From NCBI GenBank assembly GCA_964639955.1, contig CAZXGJ010000041.1:1-34110 (forward strand): a stretch of DNA of 34,110 bases, given 5' to 3'. This document shows, one piece after another, positions 28,049 to 34,110 of this stretch. Source of the stretch: IGN2 sp964639955 (GTDB taxonomy: Bacteria; Bacteroidota; Ignavibacteria; Ignavibacteriales; Ignavibacteriaceae). The translations under genes were made by a program, and so were the position numbers. Every line of letters starts with the position of its first letter. The first letter of the stretch is position 1. The notes under the pieces were generated by a model. That model had not been told where the DNA came from and made no database searches. It saw only the letters and a list, made by a program, of their open reading frames with translations.

Positions 28049-29704
28049 TCACATAAATATTTTCAATGGTTCTTCAAGTGCTTCGCAAACCCATCGCAAA
28101 AATCTGATCGCATCTGCACCGTCAATTATCCGATGATCGTACGAGAGAGAAAGTGGCAGCATCAACCTTGGTTCAAATTTTCCTTCTTTATTGTAAACGG
28201 GTTCATAACTTCCACGGGATACTCCGAGAATTGCAACTTCGGGTGAATTTACTATCGGCGTAAAATATGTTCCGCCAATACCACCGAGATTTGTTATCGT
28301 AAAACATCCGCCTTGCATTTCTTCAAGCGATAGCTTTTTATCACGGGCTTTTTGTGCGAGTTCATTCAGTTCAACAGAAATCTCGATAAGATTTTTCTGA
28401 TCCGCATTTTTAATCACAGGTACCAGCAAACCATATTCAGTATCAACTGCAACACCGATGTTTATATATTTTTTGTAGATGATTTCCATCTTATCCATGT
28501 CAATGCTTGTGTTGAATTGTGGAAACTTCTTCATTCCTTCAGCAATTATTTTAATAAGTATACCTGTCACCGTGAGTTTCGCACCATGCTCTTCAACTTT
28601 TTTGCTGAGCTCTTTCCTGTCTTTTTCGAATTCCGTGATATCGGTTTTATCGAATTGCGTTACATGAGGAATAACGGACCACGCATAACTTAAATGAGTT
28701 GCTGTTTTCTCGCGTATCTTACTCATCGTAACCCGTTCAACTTTTCCGTACTTGGTAAAGTCAGGCAAAGTTTCTTTCTGAATCCCTAATCCAACAGATT
28801 CCGATTTCCCGGTCATTATTTTTTTCACATAAGCTTTAACATCGTCCATCGAAATTCTTCCGCCCTCACCGGAACCGGGGACTTTATTTATATCAACTCC
28901 AAGTTCTCTAGCGATTCTTCTGACAGATGGAGCAGCGGGTGCAGAACCTCGCAGTATTGGCGGCTGATCATCATGTTCACCAGGTTGTAACTCAGGCAAT
29001 TCACCTTTTGGCAGTTCAACTTTTTCTGCAGATACTTGTGCCGGTTTTTTAGCTGGCTCTTCTTTCTTTGTAACCGGAGTTGCTGAGGTTAATTCAACTT
29101 TTATAAGAACATCTCCGACTTTTACTTTATCACCAGTCTTAACATTTACTTCAACAATTTTTCCTTCAACGGAGGAGGGGACTTCAACTGTGGCTTTGTC
29201 GGTTTCAATTTCAATAACACCCTGATCTTTTGCAATCACATCTCCAACTTTAACGAGAACATTTATTACATCAGCAGATTCAATATTCTCTCCAAGATCA
29301 GGAACTTTAAATTCAACAATTTTTCCCGAGCCGGATTGAATTGTTTCTTTCACTTCTTTTTTGGGTGAGGATTCTTTTTCTTCCTTCTTTGTTCCCGATT
29401 TTGCCTCAGGCTTAGCTTCTTCCTTAACAACTGACCCTTTTAAGGGGGCGTAGTCGCCAGACGAAGCCCCTTCGTCGACTTTAATAATTGTTTGTCCGAC
29501 TTTCACTGAATCACCTTGCTTGACAAACACTTCAGTTATTTTTCCGGAAACATTTGATGGAACTTCAATCGTTGCTTTATCAGTTTCAATTTCGATGATG
29601 GATTGTTCCTTCTCAACCATATCACCGGTTTTAACAAGGACGTTGACTATGTCAGCCGATTCTATATTTTCGCCAAGTTCAGGTAGTTTAAATTCTGTTG
29701 CCAT
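28049..29704 (-). CDS. aceF: Dihydrolipoamide acetyltransferase (pyruvate dehydrogenase E2) with two lipoyl domains
   Basis: 551 residues. The first lipoyl domain (1-76) carries Lys43 in ETDKATIEVPS, and the second (~128-204) Lys170 in ETDKATVEVPS. Charged Ala/Pro/Lys linkers lead to a peripheral-subunit-binding domain (~258-294, APSVRRIARELGVDINKVPG). The catalytic acetyltransferase domain (~318-551) has the active-site SLSYDHRIIDGADAI near the C-terminus. It transfers the acetyl group from E1-bound thiamine to CoA and forms the core of the complex. The first linker contains an odd GC-rich patch encoding GASSGDYAPLKG (residues 79-90) with hairpins at DNA level, unlike the rest of the linker. 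The start has a weak ribosome site. It lies between aceE (110-bp gap holding a palindromic repeat) and lpdA. Confidence 0.95.
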   Translation of the reverse strand: MATEFKLPELGENIESADIVNVLVKTGDMVEKEQSIIEIETDKATIEVPSNVSGKITEVFVKQGDSVKVGQTIIKVDEGASSGDYAPLKGSVVKEEAKPEAKSGTKKEEKESSPKKEVKETIQSGSGKIVEFKVPDLGENIESADVINVLVKVGDVIAKDQGVIEIETDKATVEVPSSVEGKIVEVNVKTGDKVKVGDVLIKVELTSATPVTKKEEPAKKPAQVSAEKVELPKGELPELQPGEHDDQPPILRGSAPAAPSVRRIARELGVDINKVPGSGEGGRISMDDVKAYVKKIMTGKSESVGLGIQKETLPDFTKYGKVERVTMSKIREKTATHLSYAWSVIPHVTQFDKTDITEFEKDRKELSKKVEEHGAKLTVTGILIKIIAEGMKKFPQFNTSIDMDKMEIIYKKYINIGVAVDTEYGLLVPVIKNADQKNLIEISVELNELAQKARDKKLSLEEMQGGCFTITNLGGIGGTYFTPIVNSPEVAILGVSRGSYEPVYNKEGKFEPRLMLPLSLSYDHRIIDGADAIRFLRWVCEALEEPLKIFM

Positions 29705-29737
29705 TATTTCGTTTTAAGTTTTTTATTTCAGTGTATT

Positions 29738-29805
29738 GTCATTCTGAGTGAATACGAATGGATTCGCGAAGAATCTCAGAGATTCTTCACTTCGTTCAGA
29801 ATGAC
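29738..29805. repeat. Dispersed palindromic repeat, GTCATTCTGAG type, inside the PDH operon
   Basis: Starts GTCATTCTGAG and ends TTCAGAATGAC, with internal GAAGAATCTCAGAGATTCTTC. It is the same family as 20973-21046 and occupies most of the aceE-aceF spacer. It may form a stable hairpin in the mRNA. Confidence 0.8.
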
Positions 29806-29814
29806 AGAACGTTT

Positions 29815-32490
29815 TTAGGATATCATCGGGTTTAATTTATCAGGTTTAATCTCTAAATCCTTTTTTGCTTTCTCTAGAACCGTTTCTTTTATTTTTCCTT
29901 CTTTTGCAAGTGCACCGAGAGTTGCATAAACAATGTGTCTGTAATCAACCTCAAAGAAATCTCTGAGAGCTTTTCTTGCACCACTTCTTCCATAGCCATC
30001 TGTTCCCAGAGAATATAGTTTTCCGGGAATCCATTTTGATATCGAATCTGGAAGCGCTTTCACATAATCTGATGCTGCTACAAAAACTCCATCTTCTTTT
30101 GAAAGAGTTTGAGTGATGTAAGAAGTTTTTTGCTTCTTGTCGGGATTGAGCATATTCCATCTTTCAACCTCAAGGGCTTCTCTCCTCAATTCTTTATAAC
30201 TGGTAACACTCCAGACATCTGCCGCAACTTTATAATCACTCTCTAGAATTTCCTGAGCCTGAAGTACTTGATTCAAAATAGTTCCGCTTCCGAAGAGTTG
30301 CGCTTTTGCATCTGCCTTCTTTAAACCGGAAGATTTAAACTTATACATTCCCTTTAAAATTCCTTCCTTCGCACCTTTCGGCATTTCGGGCATAGCATAG
30401 TTTTCATTCATTACGGTGATGTAATAATAAATGTTCTCCTGATCTTCAAACATTCTTTTTATTCCAGCACGAATGATAACGGCAAGCTCAAAAGCAAATG
30501 CTGGATCGTACGCAACCATATTTGGAATTGCATAAGCCAGCAAATGACTATGTCCATCCTGATGCTGTAATCCTTCTCCGTTCAGTGTTGTTCTTCCGGC
30601 AGTTCCGCCGATTAAAAATCCTTTTGCCCCGATATCACCGGCAGCCCAGGCAAGATCACCCACTCTCTGTAGTCCAAACATTGAATAGTAAATAAAGAAA
30701 GGAATCATATTTATTCCGTGAGTTGCATAAGCAGTTCCTGCGGCAATGAAAGAAGACATTGAACCAGCTTCTGTTATTCCTTCCTCTAGTATCTGTCCGT
30801 TTTTAATTTCCTTGTAATAGAGAAGACTGTCTTTATCAACAGGCTCATACAACTGTCCTGCGTGTGCATAAATTCCAACCTGTCTGAAAAGCGATTCCAT
30901 TCCAAAAGTTCTTGCTTCATCAGGAACGATCGGAACGATATTTTTTCCAATCTCAGCATCTTTTAAAAGCTTTGCAAGAATTCTCACAAACACCATCGTT
31001 GTTGAAACTTCTCTTCCTTCGGTCCCTTTATAAAATTCTTCGAAGAGAGATTCATCAGGAGTTTTAATCGGTTTCAGGTTTGTCTTTCTTGAAGGAACAT
31101 ATCCAGCAAGAGCTTTTCTTCTTTCAGTAATATATTTTATCTCAGCACTGTCTTCATCAGGTCTGTAAAAAGGATCGTTGTGAATCTGCTCATCAGAAAT
31201 AGGAATACCAAAACGTGCACGGAATTCTTTCATCTCATCTTCATTTAATTTTTTCTGCTGATGAGTTATGTTTTTTCCCTCACCGCTTTCACCGAGTCCG
31301 TATCCTTTAATTGTTTTTGCAAGAATAACTGTCGGTGAACCTTTATGATTAACTGCAGCGTTGAAAGCAGCATAAACTTTTTCAGGATCGTGACCGCCTC
31401 TTTTCATTTTCTTTAACTGTTCGTCTGTCATATTGCTGACCATTTCTTTCAGTTCTTCATCAACACCAAAAAAATGTTCACGTATGTAAGCACCGCTTTC
31501 AACAGTATATTTCTGATACTGTCCGTCAACAACTTCACCCATTCGTTTAATCAATTTTCCGTCTTTATCTTTTTCAAGAAGCGGATCCCAATCCTCGCCC
31601 CAGATAACTTTTATAACATTCCATCCTGCGCCACGGAAAGCTGCTTCAAGCTCCTGAATAATTTTTCCGTTGCCGCGAACCGGTCCGTCAAGTCTCTGCA
31701 AGTTGCAGTTGATTACAAAAATTAAATTATCAAGCTGCTCTCTTGATGCAAGAGTAATTGCACCGAGAGTTTCTGGTTCATCTGTTTCTCCATCGCCGAG
31801 AAATGCCCAGACTTTGCTGCCGGTATCTTTTTTCAAACCACGGTCTTCAAGGTAACGATTAAATCTTGCCTGGTAGATCGCCATAATTGGACCGAGACCC
31901 ATTGACACAGTCGGGAATTCCCAGAACTCCGGCATCAGCCATGGATGAGGATAAGAAGAAAGTCCACCGCCTTTAGCAAATTCTCTTCTGAAGTTTTTTA
32001 TTTTCTCTTTTGAAATTCTTCCTTCAAGAAAAGCACGCGCATAAATTCCCGGAGATGCGTGTCCCTGGAAATAAATCTGATCACCGTCGTAACCTTCACC
32101 TTTTCCTTTGAAGAAATGATTGAAGCCGATCTCATACAAAGTTGCAGCACTTGCATAAGTAGAAATGTGTCCACCGATTCCTTCTTCCATCTTGTTTGCA
32201 TTCACAACCATCGCCATTGCATTCCAGCGGATAAGACTTTTTATTCTTCTTTCAATCTCCCTGTTGCCTGGGAAAGGAGGCTGCTTTTCTCTTGGGATTG
32301 TATTTATGTACGGAGTGTTTGCCGAAAAAGGAATTTGCACTCCGGCTTTGTGTGCACGTATCTGCAATTGCTGAAGTAACTCTCTTACTCTTTCCGGTCC
32401 GCCGTGTTCAAAAACATAATCGAGTGAGTAAAGCCATTCGCTGGTTTCTATTTCTTCAATTTCAGGATTTCGTTTATAATCCTTAGCCAT
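29815..32490 (-). CDS. aceE: Pyruvate dehydrogenase E1, homodimeric AceE type
   Basis: 891 residues, the length of the E. coli-like single-chain E1, in contrast to the two-chain alpha/beta form found in many relatives. It decarboxylates pyruvate with thiamine diphosphate and acetylates the E2 lipoyl group. The thiamine/Mg motif is GDGETDEPETLGAITLAS (from about residue 231), closing at VINCNLQRLDGPVRGN. Other hallmarks are EGIGGHISTYASAATLYEIG, FQGHASPGIYARAFLEGR, IVPIVPDEARTFGMESLFRQ, TEAGSMSSFIAAGTAY and GYGRSGARKALRDFFEVD. AAGGA lies 5 bases before the ATG. It is the first gene of aceE-aceF-lpdA, transcribed from the 261-bp spacer shared with the divergent ORF6N gene. No regulator gene of the PdhR type is adjacent. 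Confidence 0.96.
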   Translation of the reverse strand: MAKDYKRNPEIEEIETSEWLYSLDYVFEHGGPERVRELLQQLQIRAHKAGVQIPFSANTPYINTIPREKQPPFPGNREIERRIKSLIRWNAMAMVVNANKMEEGIGGHISTYASAATLYEIGFNHFFKGKGEGYDGDQIYFQGHASPGIYARAFLEGRISKEKIKNFRREFAKGGGLSSYPHPWLMPEFWEFPTVSMGLGPIMAIYQARFNRYLEDRGLKKDTGSKVWAFLGDGETDEPETLGAITLASREQLDNLIFVINCNLQRLDGPVRGNGKIIQELEAAFRGAGWNVIKVIWGEDWDPLLEKDKDGKLIKRMGEVVDGQYQKYTVESGAYIREHFFGVDEELKEMVSNMTDEQLKKMKRGGHDPEKVYAAFNAAVNHKGSPTVILAKTIKGYGLGESGEGKNITHQQKKLNEDEMKEFRARFGIPISDEQIHNDPFYRPDEDSAEIKYITERRKALAGYVPSRKTNLKPIKTPDESLFEEFYKGTEGREVSTTMVFVRILAKLLKDAEIGKNIVPIVPDEARTFGMESLFRQVGIYAHAGQLYEPVDKDSLLYYKEIKNGQILEEGITEAGSMSSFIAAGTAYATHGINMIPFFIYYSMFGLQRVGDLAWAAGDIGAKGFLIGGTAGRTTLNGEGLQHQDGHSHLLAYAIPNMVAYDPAFAFELAVIIRAGIKRMFEDQENIYYYITVMNENYAMPEMPKGAKEGILKGMYKFKSSGLKKADAKAQLFGSGTILNQVLQAQEILESDYKVAADVWSVTSYKELRREALEVERWNMLNPDKKQKTSYITQTLSKEDGVFVAASDYVKALPDSISKWIPGKLYSLGTDGYGRSGARKALRDFFEVDYRHIVYATLGALAKEGKIKETVLEKAKKDLEIKPDKLNPMIS

Positions 32491-32710
32491 AAATTTCCTT
32501 AACTATCCTATAAATAATGTTAGAATTCTGCTTAAAAAATGAATTTTGCTGATTGTTTTAGTCAGAAATTGAGGCGTCAAATTAATTGATTGATAAGTGA
32601 AATACAAGGAAGGAAAGCAATGCAGAATTCACAATGTATAATTTAGAATTGTTTATTTTGCATTTGGATATTTTATGAGAGATATATCACAAGAAGCTTT
32701 GCTTTTAAGA

Positions 32711-32732
32711 TCACAATTTGTGACCTCAAGTT
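32711..32732. promoter_or_regulatory. Palindrome and repeat arm upstream of the ORF6N gene, candidate operator
   Basis: TCACAA-T-TTGTGA (32711-32723) is symmetric. From 32719 to 32732, TGTGACCTCAAGTT is identical to the right arm of the palindrome inside the ORF6N coding region (32967-32980). It lies 19 bases before the ORF6N start, just upstream of AAGGAG. The rest of the 261-bp spacer (32491-32751) holds the aceE start region and a 9-bp inverted repeat, GAATTCTGC/GCAGAATTC (32523-32531, 32622-32630). Confidence 0.5.
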
Positions 32733-32751
32733 TATAAGGAGTTTATTCTAA

Positions 32752-33291
32752 ATGAATTCAAAAAGTTTAATAACAGTTGAATTGATTACAAATAAAATCT
32801 ATTTGATCAGAAACGAAAAAGTTCTGATAGATGCTGATTTAGCTGAGCTTTATGGAGTTGAAACAAAAGTCTTGAATCAAGCAGTAAGAAGAAATTTAGA
32901 TAGATTTCCCGAAGACTTTATGTTTCAGCTTTCGGAAGATGAATTTGAAAACTTGAGGTCACAAACTGTGACCTCAAGTTGGGGAGGTAGAAGATATCCA
33001 CCATTTGCATTTACTGAGCAAGGAGTTGCGATGCTTTCAAGTGTGTTGAAGAGTAAGAGTGCAATCCAGGTTAATATTGCTATTATGAGAGCATTTGTTC
33101 AATTGAGAAGATTTCTACAAAGTCACGAAGAGCTTGCGACAAAACTTAAGAAACTTGAAAAAGAAACAATTGAAAAATTCACAGAACAAGAAAAACAAAT
33201 ACAATTAATCTTTGAGACAATTAAACAACTAATTATAGAAAAACAAAAACCTAAGAAACCAATTGGTTTTACTCTTCCTGATAAGAAATAG
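32752..33291 (+). CDS. ORF6N-domain DNA-binding protein
   Basis: 179 residues. The N-terminal ~95 residues are the ORF6N domain: IYLIRNEKVLIDADLAELYG, then VLNQAVRRNLDRFPEDFMFQL, and RRYPPFAFTEQGVAMLSSVL. A short helical segment (INIAIMRAFVQLRRFL type) and a coiled coil rich in Lys, Glu and Gln (~120-160) follow. ORF6N proteins occur in phages and as solitary chromosomal genes of unknown role; no phage, toxin or integrase gene lies nearby here. It has AAGGAG upstream of the ATG at a slightly long distance. It is transcribed away from aceE, and a hairpin terminator follows. DNA binding is a family expectation; the repeated palindrome in and before the gene suggests it may act on itself. Confidence 0.9.
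   Translation: MNSKSLITVELITNKIYLIRNEKVLIDADLAELYGVETKVLNQAVRRNLDRFPEDFMFQLSEDEFENLRSQTVTSSWGGRRYPPFAFTEQGVAMLSSVLKSKSAIQVNIAIMRAFVQLRRFLQSHEELATKLKKLEKETIEKFTEQEKQIQLIFETIKQLIIEKQKPKKPIGFTLPDKK
32950..32980. repeat. 14-bp-arm perfect palindrome inside the ORF6N gene
   Basis: AACTTGAGGTCACA (32950-32963), spacer AAC, TGTGACCTCAAGTT (32967-32980). The arms are perfectly complementary within coding sequence, giving NLRSQTVTSS. The right arm recurs exactly in the upstream region at 32719-32732. Confidence 0.85.
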
Positions 33292-33338
33292 CAAAAAACT
33301 AATTTTCTTAGTCCTACTCTTTATCTTACTCTTACTCT

Positions 33339-33362
33339 AACGTGACTTTCACGTTTTATTTT
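33339..33362 (+). terminator. Hairpin terminator after the ORF6N gene
   Basis: AACGTGA (33339-33345), loop CTT, TCACGTT (33349-33355), then TTATTTT. A 7-bp stem 47 bases after the ORF6N stop. Confidence 0.65.
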
Positions 33363-33404
33363 CTTAAGTTTCTGTTAAGTTTAATTTTAATATGGGGTAA
33401 AATT

Positions 33405-34046
33405 TTGCGAACCCTTAAAATATCTCTTCTAGTTTTTCTCCTTTCGATGACCATCTCTGCACAGAATTTTTGGCAGCAAACTAATGGACCATATTGCGGC
33501 AATATCATTTCAATGACGATGAGTGATAGTGGATACATCTATGTTGGTTCAGCACGTAGTGGTTTATATAAATCTTCAAATAACGGTGATTTGTGGATAC
33601 AAATTAGTGAAGGTATTGAAAATGTTCAGAGTTAGACGATTTATTCTATCTCCATCGATACAAACTTTGTAATGTACATTGCAACAAGGTACAACCAGGT
33701 ATACAGGTCAACTAATTATGGTGAAAACTGGATAAGAAAAAGTAATGGCTTACCTAGCACATATATTTGGACAACAACAGTAAATAATGCGGGAGATGTT
33801 TTTGCTTTAGCTTTTGGGAGTGGAATTTATCGTTCAATGAATCAGGGGGAAACTTGGCTTCAGATTAACAGTGGAATAGGAAATTTAACTGTAACAGATT
33901 TAGCAGTGAGTAGTGAGAATATTTTGTTTTCTTCAACAGTTGGTGGTGGAATTTTTCGATCTTCGAACAATGGAGATTCCTGGGAACCAGTAAATACTGG
34001 TTTGACCTTGCTTGATTGTAATAATATAAACCTACCTTGTAACTGA
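33405..34046 (+). pseudogene. Broken secreted BNR-repeat protein with in-frame TAG
   Basis: The protein probably starts at the TTG at 33405, which gives the signal peptide MRTLKISLLVFLLSMTISAQ with GGGG about 9 bases upstream. The frame runs 76 codons to a TAG at 33633-33635, then continues open in the same frame to a TGA at 34044-34046. Both halves are the same BNR/propeller family: GLYKSSNNGDLWIQ before the stop, and VYRSTNYGENWIR, GIYRSMNQGETWLQ and GIFRSSNNGDSWEP after it. They should be one protein, so a single nonsense change (for example from Leu TTG) is the simplest reading. The end is abrupt (LPCN, then tandem TGA codons) with no T9SS sorting domain, which suggests truncation, perhaps by the possible insertion-sequence end starting at 34057. 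A sequencing error at the TAG cannot be excluded. Confidence 0.65.
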
Positions 34047-34056
34047 TGAATTGATT

Positions 34057-34082
34057 TGAACTGTACCCCTAAAATTAGACAG
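34057..34082. mobile_element. Possible terminal inverted repeat of an IS3-like element at the window edge
   Basis: TGAACTGTACCCC followed by TAAAATTAGACA resembles the ends of IS3/IS150-type elements (TG, then ACCCC, then a TTAGACA block). It lies directly after the truncated BNR gene. The window ends 28 bases later, so no transposase can be checked. Confidence 0.3.
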
Positions 34083-34110
34083 CAAGATAAGCAACCCTCT
34101 GATTATTAAT

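Noticed and set aside
32752..33291. Prophage remnant signalled by the ORF6N protein
   Set aside because: No other phage gene, integrase or attachment site is visible around it; solitary ORF6N genes are common on chromosomes.

Overview
The window looks like a piece of a draft or metagenome-assembled genome from the Bacteroidota/Ignavibacteria side of the tree. Several exported proteins end in a type IX secretion (T9SS) sorting domain with the 'QNYPNPFNPST' signature. There is a TonB-dependent receptor with a carboxypeptidase-regulatory-like N-terminus, a FecR-type protein, A+T-rich spacers and a generally weak Shine-Dalgarno context. This placement is inferred from protein families; no rRNA or tRNA gene was seen. 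A run of 100 Ns flanked by an identical 55-bp sequence shows a scaffold join that was not merged.

Layout, left to right. 1-1513: the tail of one T9SS cargo protein and a complete BNR/YCF48-like T9SS cargo. 1680-8190: a glutamate dehydrogenase (gdhA), a 0.5-kb spacer rich in hairpins and alternating GTGAGATA motifs, a 998-residue protein joining two receiver-like domains to a PPDK/PEP-synthase-type ATP-grasp domain, a tiny zinc ribbon, and a second Glu/Leu/Phe/Val dehydrogenase. The last three genes form a tight operon. 8230-10951: a DUF362 T9SS protein, a VOC protein and a small secreted protein. 11079-13818: TonB and a KefB-type cation/proton antiporter. 14058-16745: a secreted M14 zinc carboxypeptidase with a T9SS tail. 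16773-20935: a HAD phosphatase, an orphan secreted protein, class I fructose-bisphosphate aldolase (fbaB), a hotdog thioesterase and an EamA transporter.

21061-24192, minus strand: an apparent operon DUF134 regulator - His-rich NifX-like protein - TonB-dependent receptor, with a perfect 14-bp palindrome just upstream. It reads as a metal- or cofactor-responsive uptake unit. A membrane-anchored cytochrome c lies upstream. 24952-26523: an unusual single polypeptide carrying ECF sigma-factor regions 2 and 4, a transmembrane helix and a FecR domain. 26524-32490, minus strand: the pyruvate dehydrogenase complex in the order aceE-aceF-lpdA. 32752-34110: an ORF6N DNA-binding protein whose gene carries a 14-bp-arm palindrome, one arm of which recurs in its own upstream region, then a broken BNR-repeat gene with an in-frame TAG. 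A possible insertion-sequence end lies at the window edge.

The metabolic genes (two GDHs, aldolase, PDH) fit a heterotroph degrading amino acids and sugars with secreted hydrolases. The best candidates for something new are the sigma-FecR fusion, the DUF134/NifX-like/receptor operon, and the receiver/ATP-grasp protein set between two glutamate dehydrogenases. Small palindromic intergenic repeats of several types are scattered throughout.
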